A DNA stretch of 64,000 nt from positions 36,176,001-36,240,000 of the forward strand of contig NC_091256.1 in NCBI RefSeq assembly GCF_042477335.2, given 5' to 3'. Position 1 is the stretch's first letter, and the number at the start of each line of letters is the position of its first letter. Of the stretch, positions 47,301 to 59,127 are shown in pieces. Made by a program: the position numbers and the translations under genes. The notes below the pieces were generated by a model. That model saw only the letters and a list, made by a program, of their open reading frames with translations. It did not search any database and was not told the DNA's origin. Origin of the DNA: Ovis canadensis (lineage: Eukaryota; Chordata; Mammalia; Artiodactyla; Bovidae).

Positions 47301-48376
47301 GTTGATTTTTGCTATGGTCTCTTTTGTTTCTTTTGCATTTATTTCTGCCCTAATTTTTAAGATTTCTTTCCTTCTACTAACCCTGGGGTTCTCCATTTCT
47401 TCCTTTTCTAGTTGCTTTAGGTGTAGAGTTAGGTTATTTGACTTTTTTCTTGTTTCTTGAGGTATGCTTGTATTGCTATGAACTTTCCCCTTAGCACTGC
47501 TTTTATAGTGTCCCACAGGTTTGGGGTTGTTGTGTTTTCATTTTCATTTGTTTCTATACATATTTTGATTTCTGTTTTTTATTTCTTCTGTGATTTGTTG
47601 GTTATTCAGAAGCGTGTTGTTCAGCCTCCATATGTTGGAATTTTTAATAGTTTTTCTCCTGTAATTGAGATCTAATCTTAATGCATTATGGTCAGAAAAG
47701 ATGCTTGGAATTACTTCAATTTTTTTGTATTTATCAAGGCTAGATTTATGGCCCAGGATGTGATCTATCCTGGAGAAGGTTCCATGAGCACTTGAGAAAA
47801 AGGTGAAATTCATTGTTTGGATGTGAAATGTCCTATAGATATCAATTAGGTCCAACTGGTCCATTGTATCATTTAAAGTTTGCATTTCTTTGTTAATTTT
47901 CTGTTTAGTTGATCTGTCCATAGGTGTGAGTGGGGTATTAAAGTCTCCCACTATTATTGTGTTATTGTTAATTTCCCCTTTCATACTTCTTAGCATTTGT
48001 CTTACATATTGCGGTGCTCCTATGTTGGGTGCATATATATTTATAATTGTTATATCTTCTTCTTGGATTGATCCTGTGATCATTATGTAGTGGTCTTCTT
48101 TGTCTCTTTTCACAGCCTTTGTTTTAAAGTCTATTTTATCTGATATGAGTATAGCTACTCCTGCTTTCTTTTGGTCTCTATTTGCACGGAATATCTTTTT
48201 CCAGCCCTTCACTTTCAGTCTGTATGTGTCCCTTGTTTTGAGGTGGGTCTCTTGTAGACAACATATATAGGGATCTTGTTTTTGTATCCATTCAGCCTTG
48301 TATTTTGCCTTTTGGTTGGGGCATTCAACCCATTTATATTTAAGGTAATTATTGATAAGTATGATCCCGTTGCCAT
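44309..48376 (-). pseudogene. L1 ORF2p (endonuclease-RT), broken
   Basis: ORF2 encodes the L1 endonuclease and reverse transcriptase. The inferred start at 48376 reads MATGSYLSIITLNINGLNAP. The endonuclease piece (47544-48212) shows GDFNTPL, RIDHIL and SDHNALRL, the catalytic-motif regions of the APE-like domain. The RT-side piece 46889-47113 includes NKSPGPDGF, and the RT active-site box reads FADD at 46275-46286. The C-terminal piece (44309-45292, 327 codons) has a C-x3-C-x7-H-x4-C cluster (residues 184-201 of the piece) and ends at the normal terminus, THIYGI. Frameshifts occur near 48295 and 47577, with others between pieces, and a SINE splits the gene at 45397-45639. Without the SINE the span is about 1270 codons, normal for L1. 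It is non-functional. Confidence 0.93.
45397..45639 (-). mobile_element. BovA dimer SINE (antisense) in L1 ORF2
   Basis: Two BovA units with a (GCT)n tail at 45397-45417. The first unit lacks about 40 bases (the GGGATTCTCCAGGCAAGAAC region). A perfect 10-bp target duplication, AGGTGTCCAT, lies at 45387-45396 and 45640-45649. The SINE lies on the same strand as the L1. The ORF2 frame from 46226 runs into the SINE and ends at 45543 after about 25 SINE-encoded codons. Confidence 0.95.
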
Positions 48377-48427
48377 TTACTTTATTGTTTTGGGTTTGGG
48401 TTTATACACCCTTTTTGTGTTTCCTGT

Positions 48428-49315
48428 CTAGAGAATATCCTTTAGAATTTGTTGGAGAGCTGGTTTGGTGGTGCTGAATTCTCTCAGCTTTTGTTTGTCT
48501 GTAAAGCTTTTGATTTCTCCTTCATATTTGAATGAGATCCTTGCTGGGTACAGTAATCTGGGTTGTAGGTTATTTTCTTTTATCACTTTAAGTATGTCTT
48601 GCCATTCCCTCCTGGCCTGAAGTGTTTCTATTAAAAGATCAGCTGTTATCCTTATGGGAACCCCTTGTGTGTCATTTGTTGTTTTTCCCTTGTTGCTTTT
48701 AATATTTGTTCTTTATGTTTGATCTTTGTTAATTTGATTAATATGTGTCTCGGGGTGTTTTGCCTTGGGTTTATCCTGTTTGGACTCTCTGGGTTTCTTG
48801 GACTTGGGTGATTATTTCCTTCCCCATTTTAGGGAAGTTGTCAACTATTATCTCAAGTATTTTCTCATGGTAATTCGAATGTCGGAGTGTTTCATATTGT
48901 CCTGGAGGTCTCTGAGATTGTCCTCATTTCTTTTAATTCGTTTTTCTTTTTTCCTCTCTGATTCATTTATTTCTACCATTCTATCTTCTATTTCACTAAT
49001 CCTGTCTTCTGCCTCTGTTATTCTACTATTTGTTGCCTCCAGAGTGTTTCTGATCTCATTTATTGCATTATTCATTATATATTGACTCTTTTTTATTTCT
49101 TCTAGGTCCTTATTAAACCTTTCTTACATCTTCTCAATCCTTGTCTCCAGACTATTTATCTGTGATTCCATTTTTATTTCAATATTTTGGATCATTTTCA
49201 CTATCATTATTCAAAATTCTTTATCAGGTAGATTCCCTATCTCTTCCTCTTTTGTTTGGTTTGGTGGGCATTTCTCCTGTCCCTTTACCTGCTGGGTATT
49301 CCTCTGTCTCTTCAT
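48428..49315 (-). pseudogene. L1 ORF1p (RNA-binding chaperone), broken
   Basis: ORF1 encodes the trimeric RNA-binding protein that packages L1 RNA. The start ATG is at 49315-49313, reading MKRQRNTQQVKGQEK. The stop TAG is at 48430-48428 after LREFSTTKPALQQILKDIL, giving about 295 codons. Two early nonsense codons are present: TGA at 49213-49211 after KEF, possibly a CpG decay of CGA, and TAA at 49126-49124 after EKM. The longest clean piece (48848-49075) is a charged, heptad-like coiled-coil segment. ORF1 ends about 50 bases before ORF2, a normal L1 spacing. Confidence 0.9.
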
Positions 49316-51924
49316 CTTGGTTATATTACTGCATTTGGGGTGGCCTTTCTGTATTCTGGCAGTTTGTGGAGTTCTCTTTATTATGGAGTTCTGTGGATGG
49401 GGTTGTATCAGTGGCTTGTCAAGGTTTCTTGGTTAGGGAAGCTTGTGTTGGAGTTCTGGTGGCTGGAGCTGGATTTCTTCTCTCTGGAGTGCAATAAAGT
49501 GTCCAGTAATGAGTTATGAGATGCCAATGGTTTTGGAGTAACTTGAGCTGCCTCTATATTGAAGCTCAGGGATGTGTTCCTGTGTTGCTGGAGAATTTGC
49601 GTGGTATGTCTTGCTCTGGAACTTGTTGGCCCTTGGGTGGTGCTAGGTTTCAGTGTAGGTATGGAGGCGTTTGATGAGCTCCTATCGATTAATGTTCCCT
49701 GGAGTCAGGAGTTCTCTGATGTTCTCAGGACTTGGACTTAAGCCTCCTGCTTCTGGTTTTCAGTTTTATTTTTATAGTAACCTCAAGACTTCTCCATCTA
49801 TACAGCACTGATGATAAAACATCTAGGTTAGATATGAAAAGTTTCTCCACATTGAGGGACACCCAGAGAGGTTCACTGAGTTACATGGAGAAGAGAAGAG
49901 GGACGGGGGAGTTAGAGGTGACTAGAATGAGATGAGGTGGGATCAGAAGAGGAGAGAGTAAGCTAGCCATTAATCACTTCCTTATGTGTGCTCCACTGTC
50001 TGGACCACTCAGAGATGTTCATGGAATTATACAGAGAAGAGGAAAGTGAGGAAGGAGACAGAGGTGGCCAGGAGGGTAAAAGAGGGAAATGAAAAGGAGA
50101 GAGACAGATCCAGCCAGTAAACAGCTCCCTAAGTGTTCTCCACCATCTGGAACACACAGAGATTCACAGAGTTGGGTAGAGAAGAGAAGGGGGAGGCAGG
50201 AGACAGAGGCGACCTGGTGGAGAAGGAGAGTCCAAAGGAGGAGAGAGTGGTCAAGCCAGTAATCTCGCTCTCAAGTAAAAATGGGTACTGAAGATTGGGT
50301 TTTTAAAGGTACAAAATTGATAACAAATACCAAAAAGCAAAGATTAAAAATCTAGAGTAGAGTTTGAATTTTCAAAAATACAATATTAAAGAAAAGATGA
50401 AGAAGAAGAAAGAAAAAAAAAAGCAAATTCACAAGAATTATTTTTAAAAAAACCACAAAATATATATATATGGCGTTTGCTTTAAGAACTTAAAAATTTA
50501 AAAATGTTAAAATAAAAAAAGAAGAAAAAGAAAAGAAGGAAAAAAACAAAACAAAAAAAGAATGATGGTAAAAATAGTAAAGGTATATCTGGGACTTTCT
50601 CTGATGTTGTTGTTGGCAGTGTGGGGTCAGTTCATTTTCAGATAGTTCCTTGGTCTGGCTTATATTTCTTAAGGTCTATCCTTCCAAGGCGGTTCCCTCT
50701 GTTTTAGCTTCTTCTGTTTGCTGGTCTATTCAGTGTCTGTTTTCCACCCTGATATAAGGGGGACTGTGGTGGACACTTTATTTTTTTTTTAGGCTCACCT
50801 GTTCAGTCTCACTGTGGGAAGGGAGAGATGCTGCAAGCAAATAACACTGGCGTGTGTTCGTAGTGTCTCAGCCCTGCTGGGCCTGTCCCTGCTCAAGGCG
50901 TGCACCGCTCAGGCTCTAGGTTGCTCCACCAGGAACCGTCTGAGGCTGGCCCTGGGCTGCATGCACTTCCCCGGTCTAAGCCGCTCAAGCTCAGGCACTC
51001 AGAGGCGCAGACTTGGTTGGGCCTGCGTTTTGTTCTCTTCCCAGGTCCAAGCAGCTCGGTAGTTTGGCGAGCACGGTCGCTGTGACTTATTGCCTTTCCT
51101 GTCCCTGCTGCTCAGTTTTCTGGGTGTACAACTGGCGCCCCTTTTTAGGCAGATGGTGACTGTCCAGAACACCAAGAAGTCTTAATTAGCAAAGAAACTT
51201 GCTTGTAGTTTGGAAGTTTTTCTGGGGCTGCGATTGCCCCCTTGCGGCCCTTCCGGCTCTGTCTGCCTGTCACCAGAGGGGGATGGTCTGCAGCAGGCTA
51301 ATTCTGTTCCATCCTTTGTTCTGTGAGCAATCCTGGCGGTGTCTTATGTTAGAGCTTTTTGTGTGGTAGCTATCCCACAGTCTGGTATGCTAGCCCAAGT
51401 TAGTTCGCTCTGGTTACACTCGGGGCATTCCGGCCCGATCCTTAAAAAGCACTGCAGCCCGCGTTTCCCTGCCTAGCCCCCACTTGCTAGTGGCGGATGC
51501 AGGTGTCTGTGCTGCTTCTCCACTGGGGGAGTTACGGTTGGGCTTGTAATCTGTTGCTTTTAATTATTTATTTATTTTTACTCCGTTATGTTGCCCTCTG
51601 TGCTTCCAAGGCTTGCCACAGACTCGGCAGTGAGAGTTTTTCCTGGTGTTTGGAAACTTCTCTTTTTAAGACTCCCTTCCTGGGACAGAGCTCCCTTGCT
51701 ACCTCTTTTGTCTCTTTTTTCCATGTTTTATATTTTTCCTACCTGTTTTTGAAGACAATCATCCTCTTTTCTGGGTACCTCTGATGTCCCAGAGGTTGAT
51801 GTCCTCTGCCAGCATTCAGAAGTTGTTTTGTGACATTTACTCAGCGTTGAAATGTTCTTTTGATGAATTTGTGAGGGAGAAAGTGGTCTCCCCATCCTAT
51901 TCCTCCGCCATCTTAGGACCGCCC
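49316..51924 (-). promoter_or_regulatory. L1 5'UTR / promoter region
   Basis: The 2.6 kb upstream of ORF1 within the full-length L1. The 5' half (about 50870-51520) is GC-richer with frequent CpG, while about 50280-50560 is strongly A-rich on the plus strand. In this family the 5'UTR acts as an internal promoter that starts at the element's first base (51924). Activity of this copy is not known. The plus-strand frames of up to 95 codons here are not credible genes. Confidence 0.75.
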
Positions 51925-51939
51925 CTATTCTTTCTCTTA

Positions 51940-52379
51940 GAAGCCTGGTGTCAAAGGCAATAATAGAGTCTCCTTCATTCTGGCTATTCAGTGGGGCTTC
52001 CAAGGGCCCTCAAGGCATTGAAACAAAGGCTGAATGAATTTGAGCACGGCCTCCAACCACATCTTGTCATTCATGACTTCCTCCACAGGGTTATCTCTGA
52101 CTCCAGCCTCCATGTTTCAGCAACACTCTGATCCCTGTCCTGGAATGGAGTTGCTTGGATGGTCAGAGCCCAGACGCCCTAAAGAAATAATTTACTGGTA
52201 AAAATTTAATTTCTTGATAGCGCTCTTTCTAAAGTTTTTCTACTTTGATATATTAAAATGTGATACCCTGTTTTTTCTTTTTAATTTGGATTTCTGTGAT
52301 GAATAGCAAATTTGAACTTTGTGATAAGCCTTACAAATGGCAACTCTGGCAGGATTCTTCTTCACTAAGACTGACACCT
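51940..52379. other. Spacer between L1 and ERV remnant
   Basis: No gene recognised. The left edge of the retrovirus-like sequence is uncertain and may lie inside this stretch. No copy of the LTR found at 58181-58636 is visible here. Confidence 0.4.
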
Positions 52380-54025
52380 TGACCACTTGGTTACTCAGGG
52401 GGCAGCTTGCCTGCCAGCTGACCAGACCCAGTGGCCACAACTGGGACCCTTTTGTCCCTGGTCTCCTCCTGACACGGACAATTAGCCAGAGTGCCGCGAC
52501 CAGGTAAGGAACAAGAGACTTTATTGACCTCTCTCCCCTTCCCTTTCTCTTTCCTCTCCTTAACCCTTCCTATCCTTCCCCTTTTTTCTAGTCCCCTGGT
52601 CCTGGATGCAGGAAGCTGGTCAAAGGGCATCAGCCTGGGCTGAGGATTGGAAACTGATCACCTCCTCTTGGCAGAGAGTTCTGGTTCTGGTCTGGTCTGA
52701 TTTCTGGTAGAGCCAAGCTCCAGTCCTCCCTTCTCTGGAGGCCCAGGGTAAAGTCCCATAATGCCTGGGCATCTGTAGGTGGCAGGAGACATCTGTGAGG
52801 CCACCTCTTTCACCCCCCTCTCTCACCTCCTGCCCCTTCTTCTTTCAACCTGGCTTCCTTTCCTCCCTTTGAAATCTTTTATGTTAGTACTTGGATCTGA
52901 AGTTCTGTGTCTCTGTAGGAGGTTTTCTGAGAGACTGTATTCTTGTATTTAAGGGAGTGTCTGATGTGGACTGCCAGGTTTATATGTGTGTGTTTTAACT
53001 CTGTGTTCTGTGTTGTTATTTTTGATGGCCATTTTGCTTTGTCTGGCCACCATTTAGTTTAGACCTGCCACCATTTTATTAGAACTTGATTTTCTTTCCC
53101 TGTACCTTGAGACCAGGGCTCTCAGGAACACTTATCTAGATCATCTCTAACTCCTGAGACTGAGGGAAAAGGGGGAAAAGACTTTAAAATTTTTACTTAT
53201 TTCAACTTTTTTTTACAAACTAGTAAATTTTATACTGTAATATCTAATTCATGACTAAACTTAGAAAATGAAGCTAGATCTTGCACTGTGTCTGTCTAAA
53301 TATGTCTTGGTATGTCTTTGTCTCAGTAATATTTTTGAGGTTAATTTGTAAATGAGCTCTATTTATTTGGCTTAAAAAAAGGTAAGTGCTTACAAGTCAA
53401 ATAATTCTAAATTAAACAATAAATTCCAGGTTCATGTGAACTGGGAAATATTCAGTATTAAATACCTGATATTAATGTTTGTTTGTTGACCTATCTAATA
53501 TAGACATGTCTTAGAGTAATTGACATTAAGTAGAATATTTTCATTGTACCTAGGTTTAATATAAGTTAAATATTATATCTGTTACAAGTTTGTCAACAAG
53601 GAAATTACCTCGAGTGAAGAAACTTCTATAAAAATGTAAATGAGATATGAGCTTTAATATAAACTCTATTAAGAATAATTATTCTTTAGAAATATCTGTC
53701 TAAAATAGTCTCTCCAGATTGGTGTAACTTAAATTTCTAAGGGTTATGCCAAGTGTGCTAAGTGTTGGAAGTCTATTGAATAGCTAGGTCATTTCCAAAT
53801 AAAATAAGATTTTGAAACATTTACTACTAAACACTAATTTCCTTTTACAGAGAAACTAAAGAGATTTGGGACTATAAATGAATAATGTTTGGTGCCATCC
53901 TAAAATGTTCTAAGAAAGCAAGGATTTTAGAAATTATCACTGGTATTTATGCTCACCAATCTATAAAATGCTAATATAAAAGTTAGTTCTTGGTTGCTAA
54001 AGGAAAGTAGGAAGTACGTTTTCAG

Positions 54026-54062
54026 TAAAAAAAAAAAAGAAGAAGAAGAAGAAAAGAAAGAA
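54026..54062. repeat. Purine-rich simple repeat
   Basis: A-run followed by (GAA)n and A/G-rich bases within the presumed ERV interior. Confidence 0.9.
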
Positions 54063-55309
54063 AATGGTATGAAAAATGCTAAAAAGAGTTATGCATGATC
54101 AGGATTTTCTAAAATTGGATTACAATTAGTTAGGTAAATGGATTTTGTTAGAAATGACACATAAGAAAATGTTAGAAAATGGCCATAAGAAAACTGGTTA
54201 GAGCCAACTAGGTCCAAGATGGCGGAGCTGACTTTCACTAGACCTTGAGCCTTGGTATTTACGCCCATTGTGACATATCAACAAGTTAAATGATACACCC
54301 ATCAACATTGACTAAACCTGACCAAATGTTCTAAACCCTTTTAATTTATCTTTTTGATAAAACTTCCTAAATAGAACTCTTTTGAAGTTATTTTGACCTC
54401 TAGCTAACTTTGGGGTGCTTCAGAGGGCCCCTGAAACATCCCAAAAAGAGATATTAAACTGTGTTTATTTGGTTGGTTAAATTACATGAAAAAGATTATC
54501 AGATAAGTAATAAATCCACTCATGTTATAATGTATGGTAAAATTACTAATACAGATATCCTAGAAATTATATGGAGTTCTTAACATTCTGATATGTCCTG
54601 GTATTCTAATGGAAAACCTGATGACTTCACAAAAGTTAACAAAAGGACTGAATGAACCAGCTGATATGTTTATAACTTTTATGGTTTCTATCTGAAAAAT
54701 TATGGGTTTGCATCTTAGGTTTTCAGGGAGTAGGGAAAACCATCCTCTCAAACTAATTATGACAATACTTTGGTAAAATTAAACGTTATAAACAAAACAA
54801 TTATATTTTCACTCTATCTGACTCCTCCAAAAATTGGAAATTTTTAAGTTTCCAATAAGTTTATCAAATGAGTTAGGAAGGTTATCCCACAGGTACAAAA
54901 ATCTCAAGAAATTTTTGAGACCTTAAAAAGGGAAGAATTCACCTAGATTTGTTAGGCAAAATCTGTGATAAGCCTTTGGTGTGAATTCCCCAGCTCTGTT
55001 TTATTTTAAAAGTTCATTCTGAGACTCTATAAATGCTTCAGCAAAATAAAAAGTCTATAATCAATTATGGTTATATAAATCATCAGACCAAAATTAGTGA
55101 GAACAGACCTATTTTGCAAACAAACTAGCCTTAATTTGGTTATATTTGATAAAAATGAGGGTAACTTTAGGGAGAAAAAGATATTTCAAAAAATGTTAAA
55201 TCCTAGTTTATTAATGGAGGTCTGCATCTAGTAAGACTCATCTCTTAGATAGTTCTTTGCTGTTAAGTGATATTAATGTAAAATTTAATTGAATTCTTAA
55301 AGAACACCC

Positions 55310-55560
55310 TAAGTTTGTTTCTGAAGCTTATCTCAGTAATCTATCTTTGGATGAAGATCAGATGCCTCATGACCTGCAACCAGGACTGGAAAAAGACATA
55401 ATTTAAGGGACTGTCTCCAACCTGGATGGAAGGACTTTTTTACAGGTTCTCTTGACTAGCTCATGCACAATGAAACTGAAGGGAAATTAACTCTTAGACT
55501 AATTCCCACTTCCAAAGGCCCCTACACTGGATTTGTCTATAGAGAAGACAGCTGACCTGA
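55310..55560 (+). pseudogene. ERV pol 3' remnant (integrase C-terminus)
   Basis: Conceptual translation in shifting frames resembles the C-terminal (SH3-like) part of a gammaretrovirus-type integrase. The recognisable clues are the segment around CATGACCTGCAACCAGGA (55369) and a later one around CTGGATGGAAGGACTTTTT (55421). Stops and frameshifts interrupt it every few tens of codons, so no protein can be made. In this virus class, integrase joins the DNA copy to host DNA. Its place between the AT-rich interior and the env-side sequence fits normal gene order. A profile search would decide. Confidence 0.45.
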
Positions 55561-58170
55561 TCTCACCTTAAAATGATGCTCAAGCAGGAGAAACCACACT
55601 ACACCAGGATGAGAAGACAACATCAGAGGTAGACAGCTTGCCCAAGATGCTGGACCTGATTTGTATGATCATTTATGTTTTCTTGACTTCTTAGACCTTT
55701 GCATATAAATCAAACGCTTTTCTATCATAGGCCTGATTCTATGCTAGTTTTAGAAATCAATTCAATTGTTGGGTTTGTGGCCAATTACCTGTGTCTAGTT
55801 CTGGGTTACCTTGGTAAATTTCTCTACTACAAGACTCTAACTGGTTGGCCCTGAGAAAATTTACTTTAAAAAATAATTATAGTCATATTCACTGTGACCT
55901 ATAGTCATAGGTCACTGTGATATTACTAGATGGGATCCCCACACCTGGCCAATTAATAATGTCTGCTCTGACTCTGGCCATAAATTTGAACTTTTCTCTA
56001 TTACTCAAGCTCAAACAGAGCAACAAGAAAAGTTTCAGCAAAAGAGGAAAAAATCTCCCACACTTCTGAGATGGATTTATAAAGATAACACCAGGCTATG
56101 GTAATTTAGGTTTAAAGTCGCCTCTGTGTTGGAAACAATTAAATCATACTAAGGACAATCAGTCTAGTAACACTAGGAAATGGGGCTATGTGCCTTATAG
56201 ACAGTGCCAATATATAATTTCCCTGGAAGATAAAGATTCTACAGAGCAGAGTAAGTCAGATGACCTGAGATATATCTGGGCTACATCTAACGGAAGTTCT
56301 TACCTTAAGTCTTACTTGTGACTTTACTAATACTGCTGGCTATGTTATTTGTCTTTCACCTGTTTTACAAAATTGCTGTTTCTTACACTGTCAAATGTGT
56401 GTCTGAGGCCTCTAATAGAATAATATATAGTCCCATATGAGATCGATGATGGTAACAGTATAACTCTAGATAAGGGAAGAAGCAACAAGAGGGAGTAAGA
56501 GGCTAGTAAGAAAGGAAGTCCAGAGAATTTTGGATATTGTTTTATGGCCTAGTCCAGTAACAGCACATTGAGTGGCCTGTCAACAAAATCTTTGCCAAAC
56601 CTGAGAATGGACATTCTCAGCACCATGGGATAAAATGGTCATGAAATGTGCCCCGCCCCCCATCATGGTCAAGTTTATGAGCAAAAAGGGGCTCTGCCAA
56701 CTGAAGACTGACACTTGCCATCTACATCTACAAAGATTAAATCATGGCCGCTGCAACTGCTGACTTTCAATGCCCCTGAAAGGAGTTCAGGGTGAAAATC
56801 AGGAATGAGGCACTCTGTGCTCTGGGAAAAACTGGCAGAACAGAGGCCTTCAGATAGTTAGATCTTTTCAGGAGAAAATTTTATGAGTCCCAATTCTTGC
56901 ATCTTCTCATACCTAGAGAAACACTGACGTCATTAATGGTGAAATTTGCTTTGGCTATTAAGGAAAAGTTTACAATTAAAAGTCAAAACAGAGTAGCTAT
57001 GGTTCAGATATGCTGGGAAATAACTAGGTGATGCTATGGGTGTACTTTCAGATTAGACCTTGTATCACTAAAGCCTTGAGTTTTCTGAGTCGTGTCAGGC
57101 TTGGATGCCACCATTCTCAAAACAATGTCTGCTGGAAGCTAGTGACTGCAACCTTACTTTTTATAAAACCAGACAACTGGCTACCTGGCTATAAGTCTCC
57201 CTGAAGTGCCAGGTCCAGACTGGGTTTCAGGCCTATTCTTCTAAAAAGAAATGAGATTTATTTTGTCTACTAAATTCCAGTTATCACTCCTCCAACTACT
57301 TCTAATTGGGTCTGTTACACCAAAATGGCAGACCAAGGGATTGAGATTTTAATCATACAAGACTCAGATCTAGAACTCAGAACTCAGAAATACTTCCAAT
57401 TCAGTGTCTACACTCCAAGCTGAGGCAGTCCTATGCTCCATTTTGACAGGAAGTTATCACAGTCATAGTTGCCTAGTTCCCTAAATTAAAACTGAATAGA
57501 ACCCTGTGAGGCTCTGGAGTAGAGATCTGTTCTGTGTTCTCCATTTCTTGTCTGTAAGATATAGGCTTCATTCAGCCTCCCTGACCTTCCCTGAGTTCCA
57601 AAGGGTGGATTCAAAGAATTGCTAATCAGGGAAGGGAGGGGATGCAGAAACTGGAGAAACAATCAAAGGTTGGCACAGCCTCCAGACGGAGTCCTGGTTC
57701 CTACTCAAAGAAATATGCATAACAATGTCTTTGAACCCCCACCCAGGTGGAGGATGGGAACTTCAGACTGAGCACAAGATTCCTGGAGCACAGCTCTGTT
57801 GCCTCACCACCAACCAATCAAAAAGGGTCACAAACCCTGCAACCCTCACCCCAAATGTTACCTTCTGTTTCCAGGGACCGGAGATGACCATCCTGTTAGA
57901 TCTCCAGTTTGGACCCTATCTATTTCATGTCTGAGAGGGGCTAACAATTTCAAACTAAATTGCTCTTATTATAAGGGTGATGCTGGTTTCAGGCAAAAAA
58001 AAAAAAAAAAAAAAAAAACCTTTACTTAGATCTGGTAGAGACAGACTTCTGCTCTGCTAGGCAGGCCTACACCCATGCTCAGCAGGAAGAAGTTACAGAA
58101 GAAAGAGACCTCCGCCCCAATTTCCAAGAAGTATCTTGAGTATGAAGTCTCTCAGAGGGGATTTGTTAGG
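55561..58170 (+). pseudogene. ERV env-side remnant
   Basis: About 2.6 kb between the pol remnant and the 3' LTR. Short translated pieces near 56110-56330 have the cysteine- and asparagine-containing character of a surface glycoprotein, but stops are frequent and I cannot align it with confidence. A 24-base A-run at 57995-58018 breaks the sequence. Part of 56500-57900 may be other, unrecognised sequence. No frame is longer than about 76 codons. Confidence 0.3.
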
Positions 58171-58180
58171 GGAAGCACAC

Positions 58181-58636
58181 TGAAACCACCCACCCTGGCC
58201 AGGCACCATAGTAACCATTTGCATGAGTTGTTTTATGACAGGAGATCCTGATAAGGAATACTGAACTAATAAGCCATGACCAACCAGAAGAGTTCAGGAA
58301 AGTTTGAAAGGAGACACCGCGTGTCTGTCCACTTCCCAGAATCTCTCAAACTAGCATCCATCTTGGCTGAGTAATGCGTGTGCCACCAGGAAAGACTTAA
58401 AATGATTGGCCAAGACCATCCGGAAACTAATCCCATCACCATAAAACCTGAGACTGAGAGCCACGTGGTAGAGCAGTTCTCCTGGGTTCCCTTACCCTAC
58501 TGCTCTTCACCTGGGTGCCCTTTCCCAATAAAATCTCTTGCTTTGTCAGCATATGTGTCTCCTTGGACAATTCATTTCTGAGTGTTAGACAAGAGCCCAG
58601 TTTGGGGCCCTGGAAAGGGTCTGCTTTACTTCAACA
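58181..58636 (+). mobile_element. ERV1-type 3' LTR
   Basis: It starts TGAAACCACCCACCC directly after a short purine tract (TTAGGGGAAGCACAC, the presumed polypurine region) and ends near CTTCAACA. It is about 455 bp long. AATAAA at 58527-58532 is followed by CTCTTGCTTTGTCAGCATAT and a U5-like end (GAGTGTTAGACAAGAGCCCA), the layout of class I LTRs. The exact right end may be 58633 or 58636. Confidence 0.75.
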
Positions 58637-58961
58637 TTACTATTATTATAGGTTCTCCTAGAGTTGAGAAAGTTCTTTATAAATTAAAGCAAAACATTTT
58701 GCTGTATTTAGCAGGACTGATTCCCTTTAAGTTTTATACACTGTTTAAGATTTGTCAAACTATTTCATTTCTTATGTCAAGTCTAGCAAACTTTCCATTT
58801 GTGAATTTTCCACCGGGCTTATGCTCAAGTTAAATTTTTGTGGCTTTCCAAAAAAGGGTACATATTAATTTTTTATTCCTTCTAGACATTTATGATGACA
58901 TTTGATTCATTATTCCCATAATTCACCTGAATTCAAAATGAAGAATGGTATTAAGTAAACA
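58637..58961. other. Unique spacer
   Basis: No gene or repeat recognised. Confidence 0.5.
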
Positions 58962-59127
58962 TGGGGACGACAGAGGATGAGATGGTTGGATGGCATCACC
59001 AACTCAATGGACATGAGTTTGAGTAAACTCTGGGAGTTGGTGATGGACAGGGAGGCCTGGCGTGCTACAGTCCATCGGGTCACAAAGAGTCGGACACGAC
59101 TGAGAGAGTGAATTGAACTGAACTGAA
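58962..59127 (+). mobile_element. BovB 3' end, short
   Basis: Forward BovB terminal part: GGGGACGACAGAGGATGAGA to GAATTGAACTGAACTGAA, only about 165 bases. It forms an inverted pair with the antisense BovB beginning at 59750. Confidence 0.93.

Larger units (their letters stand above)
43971..51924 (-). mobile_element. Near full-length ruminant L1 (antisense)
   Basis: An almost complete L1 on the minus strand: 5'UTR from 51924 to 49316, ORF1, ORF2, 3'UTR, and an A-rich end at 43971-44003. Its 5' terminus reads GGTCCTAAGATGGCGGAGGA on the minus strand. The target duplication is CTATCCTTTCTCCTA (43956-43970) and CTATTCTTTCTCTTA (51925-51939), 15 bp with two differences. That indicates one full-length insertion and an age sufficient for decay. 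After removing the nested SINE (45397-45649) it is about 7.7 kb. Both ORFs are broken. Confidence 0.95.
52380..58636 (+). mobile_element. Decayed class I ERV, one LTR visible
   Basis: I infer one forward endogenous retrovirus remnant. It comprises a leader-like stretch with a splice-donor-like AGGTAAGG at 52502-52509 and pyrimidine-rich sequence (52520-52860), a long AT-rich internal part (53160-55300), a pol-end remnant (about 55310-55560), an env-side remnant (to about 58170) and a 3' LTR (58181-58636). The distance from leader to pol end is about 2.8 kb, too short for complete gag and pol. No frame exceeds about 85 codons. The 5' LTR is not visible. The extent and unity of this element are inference. 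Confidence 0.55.

Noticed and set aside
44688-48090. Plus-strand hydrophobic frames that look membrane-like
   Set aside because: They are the reverse strand of L1 ORF2; the A-rich sense strand gives F- and L-rich antisense translations.
49141-51062. Plus-strand frames of 60 to 118 codons
   Set aside because: They are the antisense of L1 ORF1 and 5'UTR.
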